64,000 nt of DNA. Origin: Mycobacterium sp. IS-1742. Its GTDB lineage: Bacteria > Actinomycetota > Actinomycetes > Mycobacteriales > Mycobacteriaceae. The position numbers and the translations under genes were made by a program. Location: assembly GCF_001500125.1 (NCBI RefSeq), contig NZ_LQIV01000008.1, positions 1 to 64,000 on the forward strand. Reading direction: 5' to 3'. Positions 19,102 through 28,307 of this stretch are shown piece by piece. Within the stretch, counting starts at the first letter, position 1; every line of letters starts with the position of its first letter. The notes beneath the pieces were generated by a model, which was given only the letters and a program-made list of their open reading frames with translations, was not told the origin of the DNA and searched no databases.

Positions 19102-20715
19102 TCACACCTCGGCGAGCGCCCCGTCGGCCAGGCGCAGCCACCGGTTCACACCGATCTCGGCCAGAAACCGCTCGTCGTGGCTGACCACCACGAACGCCCC
19201 CCGGTAGGCGTCGAGCGCCGATTCGAGCTGACCGACGCTCACCAGGTCGAGGTTGTTGGTCGGTTCGTCGAGCAGCAGCAGCTGCGGCGCGGGTTCGCCG
19301 TAGAGCACACAGGCCAGCGTCGCCCGCAGCCGCTCCCCACCCGAGAGCGCCGACACCGGCAGGTGTATACGGTCGCCGCGGAAAAGGAACTGCGCCAACA
19401 GATGTCGGCTTCTGGTCACGGTCATGTCGGGGGCGAAGCGGGCCAGGTTACCGGCCACTGACAGGTCGTCGTCGAGCAGGTCCAGCCGCTGCGAGATGTA
19501 GGCGGTGCGTCCGTCGGCCCGTTGCACGGCACCCGCCTCGGGTTCGAGGGCCCCGGCGACGATCCGCAGCAGCGTGGATTTGCCCGCGCCGTTCGGACCC
19601 GTCAGCGCGATGCGTTCCGGGCCGCGGATCGACAGATCGATCCCGTTGCCCGCGAACAGATTCCGGTCGCCGCGGCGAACACACAGCCCCCGGCCGGTGA
19701 ACAGGTTGCGACCCGCGGGCACCTCGGTACCGGGAAGGTCCAGCACGATCGCATCGTCGTCCCGCAGGGAACGTTCGGCGTCGTCGACCCGCGCTCGCGC
19801 GTCCCCCACCCGCCTGGCGTGGACGTCGTCGGCCTTGCCCGCGGACTCCTGGGCTCGGCGCTTCCTCGCTCCCGCGAGGATCTTCGGCAGACCGGCGTCG
19901 GCCAGGTTGCGGGCCGCGGTGTTCGCACGCCGCGCCGCGCGTTCGCGGGCCTCCTGCATCTGGCGCTTCTCGCGTTTGAGCTGTTGTTCGGCGTTGCGCA
20001 GGTCGCTTTCGGCCGCCCGCTGCTCGAGCGCCACCGCCTCCCGGTAGGCCGTGAAATTGCCGCCGTAGAAGACGATCTCGCCCCGGCTCAGCTCGGCGAT
20101 CCGGTCCATCCGATCCAGCAGCACCCTGTCGTGGCTGACCAGCAGCAGGGTGCCGCCGAACTCGTCGAGCGCGGCGTACAGCGAACGCCTGGCCGCGGCG
20201 TCGAGGTTGTTTGTCGGCTCGTCGAGCAGCAGGACGTCGGGCCGCTCGAGCAGTTGTGCCGCCAGGCCGAGCGAGACGATCTCGCCCCCGGACAGCGTTC
20301 CGAGGCGCCGGTCCAGACCGACGTGTCCGAGGCCCAGGCGGTCGAGTTGGGCGCGGGCGCGTTCTTCGATGTCCCAGTCGTCGCCGATCGCGGTGAACAC
20401 GGCGTCGCCGGCGTCACCGGCGGCCAGCGCGTTCAGTGCCGCGATCACCGGGGCGACACCGAGCACGTCGGCGACGGTGAGGTCGGCCGTCAGCGGCAGG
20501 GTCTGCGGGAGGTGACCCAGCGCACCGGCCACCGACACCGTGCCGGAGGTCGGCTGCAACTCCCCCGCGATCAGCCGCAGCAGCGTGGACTTGCCCGCGC
20601 CGTTCGGTGCGACCAACCCGGTGCGGCCGGTGACGAAGGTGGTGGACACGTCGGTGAACACGACGGTGTCGTCGGGCCAGGCGAACGACAGACCGGAACA
20701 GACGATCGATGACAT
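19102..20715 (-). CDS. ABC-F family ATPase (ribosome-acting, possible antibiotic protection)
   Basis: 537 residues with two complete ABC domains and no membrane segments. Walker A GPNGAGKSTLL occurs in the second half and APNGAGKSTLL in the first; signatures LSGGE are in both; each Walker B ends DEPTNNLD. A charged coiled linker (EQQLKREKRQMQEARER) joins them. ABC-F proteins bind the ribosomal E site; some restart translation, others remove antibiotics. Bases before the ATG are C-rich without a Shine-Dalgarno. A short leader ORF lies upstream. Which subgroup it belongs to cannot be decided by eye. Confidence 0.88.
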   Translation of the reverse strand: MSSIVCSGLSFAWPDDTVVFTDVSTTFVTGRTGLVAPNGAGKSTLLRLIAGELQPTSGTVSVAGALGHLPQTLPLTADLTVADVLGVAPVIAALNALAAGDAGDAVFTAIGDDWDIEERARAQLDRLGLGHVGLDRRLGTLSGGEIVSLGLAAQLLERPDVLLLDEPTNNLDAAARRSLYAALDEFGGTLLLVSHDRVLLDRMDRIAELSRGEIVFYGGNFTAYREAVALEQRAAESDLRNAEQQLKREKRQMQEARERAARRANTAARNLADAGLPKILAGARKRRAQESAGKADDVHARRVGDARARVDDAERSLRDDDAIVLDLPGTEVPAGRNLFTGRGLCVRRGDRNLFAGNGIDLSIRGPERIALTGPNGAGKSTLLRIVAGALEPEAGAVQRADGRTAYISQRLDLLDDDLSVAGNLARFAPDMTVTRSRHLLAQFLFRGDRIHLPVSALSGGERLRATLACVLYGEPAPQLLLLDEPTNNLDLVSVGQLESALDAYRGAFVVVSHDERFLAEIGVNRWLRLADGALAEV

Positions 20716-20760
20716 GGGGGGACTTTCGGGACGGTACGAGTACGGACGATCGGCTTCCGG

Positions 20761-20790
20761 TCACCCGGAGATGTCGTCGTCTCCCCACAT
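20761..20790 (-). CDS. Possible 9-codon leader peptide upstream of the ABC-F gene
   Basis: ATG at 20790 opens MWGDDDISG and stops at 20761, 45 bases before the ABC-F ATG. TACCCT (20803-20798, minus strand) lies seven bases before this ATG, so the leader would be the first codon of a leaderless mRNA. Antibiotic-inducible ABC-F genes in other bacteria are often controlled by short leader ORFs. The gene itself has no ribosome-binding site. No anti-terminator pairing was worked out. Confidence 0.35.
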   Translation of the reverse strand: MWGDDDISG

Positions 20791-20813
20791 GTGTTCCAGG
20801 GTAAGTGGACGCG

Positions 20814-21914
20814 TCAAGCGGATAAGTAGCGCCGCAGCACCTCGGTGGTCGCGGTGATCTGCCCGACCTCGACGCGCTCGTCCGCGCGGTGGGCGAGGTT
20901 CGGATCGCCCGGTCCGTAGTTGACGGCCGGGATACCCAGCGCCGCGAACCGCGCCACGTCGGTCCACCCGTACTTCGCCCGCGCCTGCCCGCCGGCGGCC
21001 TCGACCAGGGCCGCTGCGGCCGGCCTCGACAGCCCCGGGAGCGCACCGGGCGCCGCGTCGGTCTGCTCGACGGTGATGTCCAGACCGTCGAGCACCTCGT
21101 GCACATGGGTCAGCGCCTGCTCGACCGTGCGGTCGGGGGCGAACCGGAAGTTGACGGTGACCGACGCGGCGTCGGGGATCACGTTGCCGGCGATGCCGCC
21201 GTCGATCCGGACCGCGGAGAGCCCCTCGCGGTAGACGCAGCCGTCGATGTCGACGCTGCGCGCCCGATAGGCCGCCAGCCGGTCGAGGACCGGGGCGAGT
21301 TTGTGAATCGCGTTGTCGCCCAGCCATGATCGCGCCGAATGCGCCCGCGTCCCGGTGGTGCGCACCACGACTCGCAGGGTGCCCTGGCAACCGGCCTCGA
21401 TGAAGCCGCCGGACGGTTCGCCGAGGATCGCGACATCGGCCTGCAGCCAGTCGGGCAGTTCGCGTTCGATGCGGCCGAGTCCGTTGGCCGACGCCTCGAT
21501 CTCCTCGCAGTCGTACATCACCAGCGTGATGTCGTGGGCGGGCCGGGTCACGGTCGCGGCCAGATGCAGGAACACGGCGTCGCCGGACTTCATGTCGGAG
21601 GTGCCGCAGCCGTGGAGTTCGTCGCCCACCAGGCGGCTGGGGAGGTTGTCCGCGGCGGGCACGGTGTCGATGTGCCCGGCCAGCAGGACGCGGGAGGCGA
21701 GGCCGCGGTTGGTGCGGGCCAGCACCGCGTCACCGTTGCGGATGATCTCGAAGCCCTCGGTCTGCGCGCGCAGCGCAGCCTCGATCTCGTCGGCGATGCG
21801 CTGCTCGTGGCGTGACTCGCTGGGGATGTCGACCAGTGCGGCGGTGAGGTCGACGGGGTCACCACGGAGATCGAGCGATGAGCCGCTTGCGCGAAGAGCC
21901 TGTGAGGTGCCCAT
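20814..21914 (-). CDS. dapE: Succinyl-diaminopimelate desuccinylase DapE
   Basis: 366 residues, M20 metallopeptidase family. [10 protein letters not shown] gives the first zinc-binding His and Asp, [11 protein letters not shown] the second region, and YDCEEIE the catalytic/zinc Glu pair. It removes succinate from N-succinyl-LL-diaminopimelate in lysine and peptidoglycan precursor synthesis. The ATG at 21914 is chosen because family similarity begins there and TACCGT (21927-21922, minus) lies seven bases upstream; the open frame to 22166 is antisense to dapD. Divergent partner of dapD. Confidence 0.95.
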   Translation of the reverse strand: MGTSQALRASGSSLDLRGDPVDLTAALVDIPSESRHEQRIADEIEAALRAQTEGFEIIRNGDAVLARTNRGLASRVLLAGHIDTVPAADNLPSRLVGDELHGCGTSDMKSGDAVFLHLAATVTRPAHDITLVMYDCEEIEASANGLGRIERELPDWLQADVAILGEPSGGFIEAGCQGTLRVVVRTTGTRAHSARSWLGDNAIHKLAPVLDRLAAYRARSVDIDGCVYREGLSAVRIDGGIAGNVIPDAASVTVNFRFAPDRTVEQALTHVHEVLDGLDITVEQTDAAPGALPGLSRPAAAALVEAAGGQARAKYGWTDVARFAALGIPAVNYGPGDPNLAHRADERVEVGQITATTEVLRRYLSA

Positions 21915-21939
21915 GGCGTCAACGGTAATCTCTAGCCCC
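21915..21939. promoter_or_regulatory. 25-bp bidirectional leaderless promoter between dapE and dapD
   Basis: The minus-strand -10 TACCGT (21927-21922) and the plus-strand -10 TAATCT (21926-21931) overlap by two bases. They lie 7 and 8 bases from the dapE ATG and dapD GTG. The whole intergenic region is 25 bases, so both promoters share the same DNA and polymerase can occupy only one direction at a time. Confidence 0.65.
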
Positions 21940-22887
21940 GTGACTTCAGCTGCAGGAATCGGCCTGGCCACCATCGCCGCCGACGGAACCGTCCTCGACA
22001 CCTGGTACCCGGCGCCCGAACTGGGTGCCGATCTCGGGGAATCCGGCACTGTCCGGATGTCGGTCGCCGAGGTTCCGGCCGAACTCGGTGAGCTCACCGG
22101 CCGGGACGAGGACCGCGACGTCGACATCGTCGCCGTGCGCACCGTCATCTCCTCGCTGGAGGACAAACCCGCCGACGGGTACGACGCCTATCTGCGGTTG
22201 CACCTGCTGTCGCACCGTCTGATCCAGCCGCGCGGCGCGAACATGGACGGCATCTTCGGCGTGCTGGCCAACGTGGTGTGGACCAACTACGGACCCTGTG
22301 CGGTCGAGGGCTTCGAGACCATTCGCGCCCGGCTGCGTCGGCGGGGCACCGTGACCGTGTTCGGCATCGACAAGTTCCCGCGGATGGTCGACTACGTGGC
22401 CCCGACGGGTGTGCGCGTCGCCGACGCCGACCGGGTGCGGCTGGGTGCGCACCTCGCGCCGGGGACGACGGTGATGCACGAGGGCTTCGTGAACTACAAC
22501 GCGGGCACGCTGGGTTCGTCGATGGTGGAAGGCCGGATCTCGGCCGGTGTGGTGGTCGACGACGGATCCGACGTCGGCGGCGGCGCGTCGATCATGGGCA
22601 CCCTGTCCGGCGGCGGCACGGAGGTCATCTCCATCGGCAAGCGCTGCCTGCTGGGGGCGAACGCCGGGGTGGGCATCTCGCTGGGCGACGACTGCGTGGT
22701 CGAGGCCGGGCTCTACGTCACCGCGGGCACCAAGGTGCAGACCTCGGACGGGCAGACGGTCAAGGCCCGGGAGCTCTCCGGCGCGAACAATCTGCTGTTC
22801 CGGCGCAACTCCGTGTCCGGCGCCGTCGAGGTGGTCAAGCGCGACGGCACCGGCATCACGCTCAACGAGGCGCTGCACGCCAACTGA
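21940..22887 (+). CDS. dapD: Tetrahydrodipicolinate N-succinyltransferase DapD
   Basis: 315 residues of the actinobacterial DapD type. The C-terminal left-handed beta-helix has clear hexapeptide runs ([34 protein letters not shown]) and [19 protein letters not shown]. It transfers succinyl from succinyl-CoA to tetrahydrodipicolinate in the lysine/DAP pathway, the branch completed by DapC and DapE, both also in this window. Start GTG 21940 has TAATCT eight bases upstream. The 3' end overlaps the convergent MBL-rhodanese gene by 26 bases. Confidence 0.95.
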   Translation: MTSAAGIGLATIAADGTVLDTWYPAPELGADLGESGTVRMSVAEVPAELGELTGRDEDRDVDIVAVRTVISSLEDKPADGYDAYLRLHLLSHRLIQPRGANMDGIFGVLANVVWTNYGPCAVEGFETIRARLRRRGTVTVFGIDKFPRMVDYVAPTGVRVADADRVRLGAHLAPGTTVMHEGFVNYNAGTLGSSMVEGRISAGVVVDDGSDVGGGASIMGTLSGGGTEVISIGKRCLLGANAGVGISLGDDCVVEAGLYVTAGTKVQTSDGQTVKARELSGANNLLFRRNSVSGAVEVVKRDGTGITLNEALHAN

Positions 22888-24223
22888 GCGGCAACCCCTT
22901 GGCGTTGTCGAAGTCGTCGTCGATCAGGACGACGTCGCGGCCGGCACGGTCGAGCAACGACGCCGCGATCGACGACCGGTAGCCCGACGCGCAGTGCACC
23001 CACACCGTGCCCGCCGGCACCTCGTCGAGCCGCTGTGGAAGTTCGTGCAGTGGGACGTTGACGGCTCCGGTGATGTGGCCGTCGTCGTACTCGTTGCTCT
23101 GCCGCACGTCGAGGACGGCCACCCCGTTGTCCTCCAGTTGTGTTGCCAGACCGGCGAAGTCGGACACCGGATAGCCGGCGAGCGGGGTCCCGTCGCGCAG
23201 TTCGCCGATGTCGCCGGCGGCCGAACCGGTGAGCCGGTCCACCCCGATGCGCACCAGTTCCCGCTTGGCGTCGGCGATCTGGTCCGGCGACTCCCCGATC
23301 AGCGTGACCGGGGCGCCCCACTCGTAGAGCCAGCCGAAGTAGCTGACGAAGGATCCGGACAGCTCGAAGCCCAGGGTTCCCCGCAGGTGTCCCGCGGCGA
23401 ACGCGGTGCGGGTGCGCAGGTCGACCACCCATTCGCCGGCCTCGATGCGGCGGCGTAGCTCGGCGGGGTCGACGGGTGCGGGCGGGGTGAGGTCCACCGG
23501 TTCCGGGCCCTCGCGGTTGATGACGCCCATATGTGCGTAGTAGGCGGGGTAGGCCGCCAATCCGGCGAGCAGTTCGTCGACGAAGCTCTGTTCGTCCTGG
23601 GTCAGCGCCGGGTTGGCCTGCCGCTGTTCGGCGATGGTTGACGCGTCACCGGAAGCCGGTGTGGCCGAACAGAAACTGCCGAATCCGTGGGTCGGGTAGA
23701 CGCGGGTGTCGCCGGGCAGGCGGTCGGCGAGTTTGCGCACCGAGTGGTACTGCGCGTGCGTGAGCTCCTCGGTGTCGTCGGCCGCGACCAGATCGGTGCG
23801 TCCGGTGGTCCCGAACAGCATCGAGCCGCCGGTGAAGACACCGTGGACCGCGCCGGAGCCGTCGCGCAGCACATAGCTCACGTGGTGGTGGGTGTGGCCC
23901 GGGGTGTGCAGCACCTCGAGTCGCATCGGCCCGGCGTCGACGACGTCCCCGTCGGTGACGGCCCGACGGGTGTAGCCGACGTCGTCGCCGGCGGGCACCA
24001 CGTATTCGGCGCCGACGGTGCGCGAGAGTTCCAGTCCGCCGGTCACGTAGTCGTTGTGCAGGTGGGTTTCCAGCACGTGCGTGATGCGTGCGCGGCGTTC
24101 GGCCGCGACGGCGAGCACGCGGTCGATGTCGCGCTGCGGATCGATCACGACGGCGGTGCCACCGTCGCTGATCAGATAGCTGCGGTCACCGAGGCCTGAG
24201 GTTTCGATGATGGAGACGTCCAT
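22862..24223 (-). CDS. Persulfide dioxygenase-like MBL fold fused to two rhodanese domains
   Basis: 453 residues. An ETHE1-like metallo-beta-lactamase domain (about 1-240) has the iron-site motif THLHNDY (His54, His56, Asp58) and [10 protein letters not shown]. Rhodanese domain 1 (about 265-345) has no catalytic Cys in its loop. Rhodanese domain 2 (about 360-450) has an active-site loop HCASGYRS with Cys411. This is the plan of CstB-like enzymes that oxidise low-molecular-weight persulfides. It follows the TauE/SafE permease gene by 13 bases, under a CstR-type regulator, so a role in reactive-sulfur detoxification is well supported. Confidence 0.88.
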   Translation of the reverse strand: MDVSIIETSGLGDRSYLISDGGTAVVIDPQRDIDRVLAVAAERRARITHVLETHLHNDYVTGGLELSRTVGAEYVVPAGDDVGYTRRAVTDGDVVDAGPMRLEVLHTPGHTHHHVSYVLRDGSGAVHGVFTGGSMLFGTTGRTDLVAADDTEELTHAQYHSVRKLADRLPGDTRVYPTHGFGSFCSATPASGDASTIAEQRQANPALTQDEQSFVDELLAGLAAYPAYYAHMGVINREGPEPVDLTPPAPVDPAELRRRIEAGEWVVDLRTRTAFAAGHLRGTLGFELSGSFVSYFGWLYEWGAPVTLIGESPDQIADAKRELVRIGVDRLTGSAAGDIGELRDGTPLAGYPVSDFAGLATQLEDNGVAVLDVRQSNEYDDGHITGAVNVPLHELPQRLDEVPAGTVWVHCASGYRSSIAASLLDRAGRDVVLIDDDFDNAKGLPLSWRAAPR

Positions 24224-24236
24224 GGGATCCCTTCTG

Positions 24237-25010
24237 TCAGCGTAGAAGAATGGTGTCGACGAGTACGTACGCGGCGACGGCGAACACGAGGTAGGCGAAC
24301 CACCGTTGCAGCCGGGCGGTGTCGATGTTGGTGCCCAGATGTCCGGCCACCAGCGACGCCGCCATCGCAGCGGCGACGAACACCCCGGTCACCGTCCAGT
24401 CGACGGTGACGGCGTCGAGGTGCGAGAGCACGCCGGCCACGGAGTTGGCGGTGATGATGAGCAGCGACGTGCCGATGGCGGTGGCCATCTCGACGCCGAG
24501 CACCATCACCAGCGCCGGGATGATGAGGAACCCGCCGCCGACGCCGAAGAGGCCGGTCAGCAGTCCGACGAGCAGCCCGGCGCCGATCGACCGGGGTGCG
24601 CAGCGCCGCCAGTTCACCCGCCCGCCCCGGACTTCGCATGCGGTGCCGGTGTTCTCCTGGTCGGTGAGCAGGCGGATACCGGCGACCACCATCACCACCG
24701 CGAACCCGATCAGCAGCACCGACTGGGGTAGGTGCCTGCCGATCGCGCTGCCCGCGACGGTCGCCGGGACACCGGCCGCCGCGAAGATGCCGGCGAGCCG
24801 CCATCGCACCTGTCCGGCACGAATCTTCGGCAGTACCCCGACGACGGAGGCGGCGGCGACGACGATCAGCGAGATGGGAATGGCCTGCTCGATGCCGAGT
24901 CCCATCCCGTAGACGAGCGCGGGGACGGCGAGGATCGAGCCTCCACCGCCCAACAGCCCGAGCAGCACGCCGATCAGCGCACCGAGGCCCAAACCTGTCG
25001 CCAGCGCCAT
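24237..25010 (-). CDS. TauE/SafE-family sulfite/sulfur anion permease
   Basis: 257 residues, about eight transmembrane helices with the internal repeat of the TauE/SafE (DUF81) family: GALIGVLLGLLGGGGSILAVPAL in the first half and GLLTGLFGVGGGFLIIPAL in the second. These permeases move sulfite, sulfonates or thiosulfate. It is the first gene of a two-gene operon with the persulfide dioxygenase fusion. The likely role is removal of the sulfite or thiosulfate produced. Confidence 0.88.
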   Translation of the reverse strand: MALATGLGLGALIGVLLGLLGGGGSILAVPALVYGMGLGIEQAIPISLIVVAAASVVGVLPKIRAGQVRWRLAGIFAAAGVPATVAGSAIGRHLPQSVLLIGFAVVMVVAGIRLLTDQENTGTACEVRGGRVNWRRCAPRSIGAGLLVGLLTGLFGVGGGFLIIPALVMVLGVEMATAIGTSLLIITANSVAGVLSHLDAVTVDWTVTGVFVAAAMAASLVAGHLGTNIDTARLQRWFAYLVFAVAAYVLVDTILLR

Positions 25011-25058
25011 ACAACCCCCTCTGTTGTCCCGATCGGGGCGTCGCGGCCGTCGTGGTCA

Positions 25059-25074
25059 ATACCCTGTGGGGTAT
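25059..25074. promoter_or_regulatory. CsoR/CstR-type operator 1
   Basis: ATACCC (25059-25064), TGTG, GGGTAT (25069-25074): perfect inverted repeat of the CsoR/CstR type with a 4-bp centre. It lies just downstream of the predicted transcription start of the permease operon. Confidence 0.75.
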
Positions 25075-25086
25075 ATTGCGCCTGTA

Positions 25087-25114
25087 ACAATACCCCCGCG
25101 GGTACGCTTGTCAA
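25087..25114 (-). promoter_or_regulatory. SigA-type promoter of the permease/persulfide dioxygenase operon
   Basis: Minus strand TTGACA (25114-25109), a 16-bp spacer, TATTGT (25092-25087). Both hexamers are close to consensus. Operator 2 lies in the spacer and reaches into the -10, so a bound CstR-like repressor would block it. Confidence 0.7.
25090..25105. promoter_or_regulatory. CsoR/CstR-type operator 2
   Basis: ATACCC (25090-25095), CCGC, GGGTAC (25100-25105): the same inverted repeat with one mismatch, placed over the spacer and -10 of the minus-strand promoter. Confidence 0.75.
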
Positions 25115-25135
25115 GTATTTGACCGTCGCACGAAG

Positions 25136-25151
25136 ATACCCGGACGGGTAT
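25136..25151. promoter_or_regulatory. CsoR/CstR-type operator 3
   Basis: ATACCC (25136-25141), GGAC, GGGTAT (25146-25151): a perfect inverted repeat 31 bases before the regulator ATG, overlapping a candidate -10 TATGCT (25149-25154). It should give autoregulation of the repressor gene. Confidence 0.75.
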
Positions 25152-25166
25152 GCTCGTCGTAGGTGA

Positions 25167-25451
<285 letters not shown>

Positions 25452-25487
25452 TCCGCATCGGCCTGACGTATCGACAAAGGAGTCACG

Positions 25488-25886
25488 ATGAGCATCGCAC
25501 TGTCCACCAGCCTCAAGACCACCTTCGACGACGCCGTCGCGCGTACGCGTGAGGCATTGTCCGAACAGGGTTTCGGCGTCCTCACCGAGATCGACGTCAA
25601 GTCGACGCTGAAGAACAAACTCGACGAGGACATGGAGAACTACCTGATCCTCGGCGCCTGCAATCCCCCGCTGGCCCACCGCGCGATCGGCGTGGACCGC
25701 CAGATCGGCCTGCTGCTGCCGTGCAACGTGGTGGTGCGCAGCGATCCCGACGATCCGCAGACCACGCTGGTGGAGGCGATGAACCCGCAGTTGCTGGTGG
25801 ACGTCAGCGGGGAACCACAGCTGCAACCGATCGCCGAAGAGGTCACCACCCGGCTGCAGGCCGCCATCGACGCGCTCGCCGCCTGA
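25488..25886 (+). CDS. DUF302 family protein
   Basis: 132 residues with the DUF302 core: DAVARTREALSEQGFGVLTEIDV, YLILGACNPPLAHRA and LLLPCNVVV. The family often occurs beside CsoR-type regulators and sulfur genes, but its biochemical role is unknown. The ATG has AAAGGAG five bases upstream. It follows the regulator by 36 bases and probably shares its operon and control. Two conserved Cys (in GACNPP and LPCNV) could react with sulfur species, which is inference. Confidence 0.85.
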   Translation: MSIALSTSLKTTFDDAVARTREALSEQGFGVLTEIDVKSTLKNKLDEDMENYLILGACNPPLAHRAIGVDRQIGLLLPCNVVVRSDPDDPQTTLVEAMNPQLLVDVSGEPQLQPIAEEVTTRLQAAIDALAA

Positions 25887-25893
25887 CGGCGCG

Positions 25894-26241
25894 CTATTCG
25901 CCCGAGAGGACGCAGAACTCGTTGCCCTCCGGATCGGCCAGCACGACCCAACTCTGGTCACCCTGACCGATGTCGACCCGGCGGGCACCGAGCCGGATCA
26001 GCCGGTCCACCTCGGCCTGCTGGTCGTCGGGTGTGAGGTCGATGTGCAGGCGGTTCTTGACCACCTTGTCGTCGGGCACGGCGAGGAACAGGATGTTCGG
26101 GCCGGCGCCGTTGGGCGGCCTCAGGATCACGTCACCGTCATCGGTGACCTCCTGGGTGTAGCCGAGCACCTCGGCCCACCAGCCGCCCAGCGCGTGGATG
26201 TCGGCGGCGTCGACACACAGATCGGTGAACGTCAGACCCAT
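25894..26241 (-). CDS. VOC-superfamily (glyoxalase-like) protein
   Basis: 115 residues with paired beta-alpha-beta-beta-beta modules of the VOC fold (FTDLCVDAADIHALGGWWAEVLGY; RLHIDLTPDDQQAEVDRLIRLGARR; WVVLADPEGNEFCVL). Metal-binding positions look plausible (His64 region and a C-terminal Glu). The start overlaps the end of fadD36 by 10 bases, so the two are probably co-transcribed. Substrate unknown; enzyme or antibiotic-binding role both possible. Confidence 0.8.
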   Translation of the reverse strand: MGLTFTDLCVDAADIHALGGWWAEVLGYTQEVTDDGDVILRPPNGAGPNILFLAVPDDKVVKNRLHIDLTPDDQQAEVDRLIRLGARRVDIGQGDQSWVVLADPEGNEFCVLSGE

Positions 26242-27635
26242 TGCATCAGCTCCTTTTTGAGCACTTTGCCCATCGCATTGCGGGGCAGGCTGTCGACGAG
26301 GCGCACCTCGCGGGGGCGTTTGTGCACCGAAAGTTGTTCGGCCACGTGATCGATCAGCGCGGCCGGCGTCGCGTCACCGACGACGAATGCGACGATGCGC
26401 TGGCCGAGGTCGTCATCGGGCACCCCGACCACCGCAGCCTCGCGGACGCCGTCGTGGCCCAGCAGTACGGTCTCGATCTCCCCCGCCCCGACGCGGAAGC
26501 CGCCCGTCTTGATCAGGTCCACCGACTCACGCCCGACGATGCGGTGCATACCGTCCGCGTCGACGACCGCGACATCACCGGTGCGGTACCACCCGTCCGC
26601 ATCGAGCACGTCCGCCGTCGCATCCGGCCGGTTCAGATACCCGTCGAACAGCATCGGTCCCCGAACCTCAAGCCGTGCAATGGTTTCGCCGTCGTGGGGC
26701 ACCGGTGTGCCGTCGTCGCCGACCAGACGGGTCTGCACACTGGTCAGCGGGAGGCCCACCCAGCCGGGGCGGCGCTCCCCGTCCACGCGGGTGCTGAGGG
26801 TGATCAGCGATTCGGTGCTGCCGTAGCGCTCGACCACCTCGTGGCCGGTCAGGGCGGCGACCCGGCCGAACACCGGGACAGGTAACGGTGCACTACCCGA
26901 CACCAGCAGCCGCGCGGAACTCAGTGCGCGCGCGGAGTTCTCGTCGGCGGCGATGCGGGACCACACCGTCGGCACCCCGAAGTAGAGCGTGCCCCGCGCC
27001 TGCGCGTAGGCCTCGGGAGTCGGCTTGCCGGTGTGGACGAACCGGTTTCCGATGCGCAGCGAGCCGAGGAGTCCCAATACCAGGCCGTGCACGTGGTAGA
27101 GCGGCAGACCGTGAACGAGGGTGTCCTCGGCGGTCCATCGCCAGGCCTCGGCGAGCGCGTCGAGGTCGGCGGCGATCGCGCGGCGGCTGATGACGACGCC
27201 CTTCGGCGGGCCCGTCGTGCCGGAGGTGTAGATGATCAGTGCGGCGTTGTCGGGATGGGGTTCGGCATAGCGGTGCCAGGACCGTGCGTGCAGTCGAACG
27301 GGGATGTGCGGGAGGTCGGTGTCATCCGGCTTCTCCCCGAGCCAGGCCTGCGCACCGGAGTCGGCGAGGATGTGACGGCGTTCGGCGGCGCCCACGTCAG
27401 CGGGAACCGGGACGACGGGAACGCCCGCGATCAGGCAGCCGGTGATCGCCAGCACGGTCGCCGGGGTCGGTGTGGCCAGCACCGCGACCCGGTGAGCGCC
27501 GCCGACGCGCTCGGCGACCGACGTGGCGGCCCCGACGAGATCGCTTCGGCTCAACACGGCCTCCCCGATGGTGACCGCGTCGGCGATGTCGGCGCCGCCG
27601 GCCACCGCGGCGGGGTTCAGCGAGGTCAGCAACAC
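26232..27635 (-). CDS. fadD36: Acyl-CoA synthetase FadD36 (MatB/short-acyl type)
   Basis: 467 residues. AMP-binding motif IIYTSGTTGPPKGVVISRR, ERYGSTESL, WYRTGDVAVVDADG and the C-terminal catalytic Lys in RNAMGKVLKKEL are all present. The short N-terminus and overall pattern resemble malonyl/short-chain acyl-CoA ligases rather than long-chain FadD. It corresponds to Rv1193. It activates a carboxylic acid to its CoA ester through an acyl-adenylate; the natural substrate is not evident. Confidence 0.92.
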   Translation of the reverse strand: MLLTSLNPAAVAGGADIADAVTIGEAVLSRSDLVGAATSVAERVGGAHRVAVLATPTPATVLAITGCLIAGVPVVPVPADVGAAERRHILADSGAQAWLGEKPDDTDLPHIPVRLHARSWHRYAEPHPDNAALIIYTSGTTGPPKGVVISRRAIAADLDALAEAWRWTAEDTLVHGLPLYHVHGLVLGLLGSLRIGNRFVHTGKPTPEAYAQARGTLYFGVPTVWSRIAADENSARALSSARLLVSGSAPLPVPVFGRVAALTGHEVVERYGSTESLITLSTRVDGERRPGWVGLPLTSVQTRLVGDDGTPVPHDGETIARLEVRGPMLFDGYLNRPDATADVLDADGWYRTGDVAVVDADGMHRIVGRESVDLIKTGGFRVGAGEIETVLLGHDGVREAAVVGVPDDDLGQRIVAFVVGDATPAALIDHVAEQLSVHKRPREVRLVDSLPRNAMGKVLKKELMQWV

Positions 27636-27676
27636 GCCGACGAGGCTACTCGTCCCGGCTGGGCGATACTGGGCCC

Positions 27677-28222
27677 GTGGATTCGATCCGGCAGATGTTG
27701 TCGCGTGAGGTGTACCGGAACGACTGGCTGACGTTGCGCGAGGACGCCATCAGGCGCCCGGATGGCAGTGACGGGATCTACGCCGTCGTCGACAAGCCCC
27801 ACTACGCGTTGGTGATCGCCTGTGACGGTGACCGCCTCAAGCTGGTGGAGCAGTTCCGGTACCCGCTCGGGTTGCGCCGGTGGGAGTTCCCGCAGGGCAC
27901 CGCCCCGGGGCGGGTCGACATGGACCCGCACGCCCTGGCCGAGCGGGAGCTGCGCGAGGAGACGGGGCTGCGCGCCGCGAACATCACGCAGCTGGGTCTG
28001 CTCGACGTGGCGCCCGGGATGAGCAGTCAGCGCGGCTGGGTGTTTCTCGCCACCGACCTGACCGAGGGGGACCACGACCGCGAGCACGAGGAGCAGGACA
28101 TGCGCAGCGCGTGGTTCACGCGTGGTGAGTTCGAGCGGATGGTCGCCGACGGGGAGATCACCGATGCACAGAGCATCGCGGCCTACGGGATGCTGCTGCT
28201 CCGGGAACGCCTGCCGCGCTGA
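27677..28222 (+). CDS. Nudix hydrolase, ADP-ribose pyrophosphatase type
   Basis: 181 residues. The second half of the Nudix box is intact (RELREETGL), but the upstream Glu of the classical GX5E part is replaced (…VDMDPHALAE), so metal binding at that position differs. VEQFRYPLGLRRWEFPQG is typical of ADP-ribose/nucleotide-sugar Nudix enzymes. The GTG start at 27677 has GATACT six bases upstream, weakly supporting a leaderless mRNA. It is divergent from fadD36. Confidence 0.85.
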   Translation: MDSIRQMLSREVYRNDWLTLREDAIRRPDGSDGIYAVVDKPHYALVIACDGDRLKLVEQFRYPLGLRRWEFPQGTAPGRVDMDPHALAERELREETGLRAANITQLGLLDVAPGMSSQRGWVFLATDLTEGDHDREHEEQDMRSAWFTRGEFERMVADGEITDAQSIAAYGMLLLRERLPR

Positions 28223-28307
28223 GGAGTTGTCCCCAGGCCCGAATCTATCCACAGGAGTGCGGTTTTCGGGTCCGGAAGTGTCGGACCTGTCTGCTTGAAT
28301 CGAAGAC

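Noticed and set aside
20716-20813. WhiB7-type promoter before the ABC-F gene
   Set aside because: No AT-rich block next to a -35 element is present.
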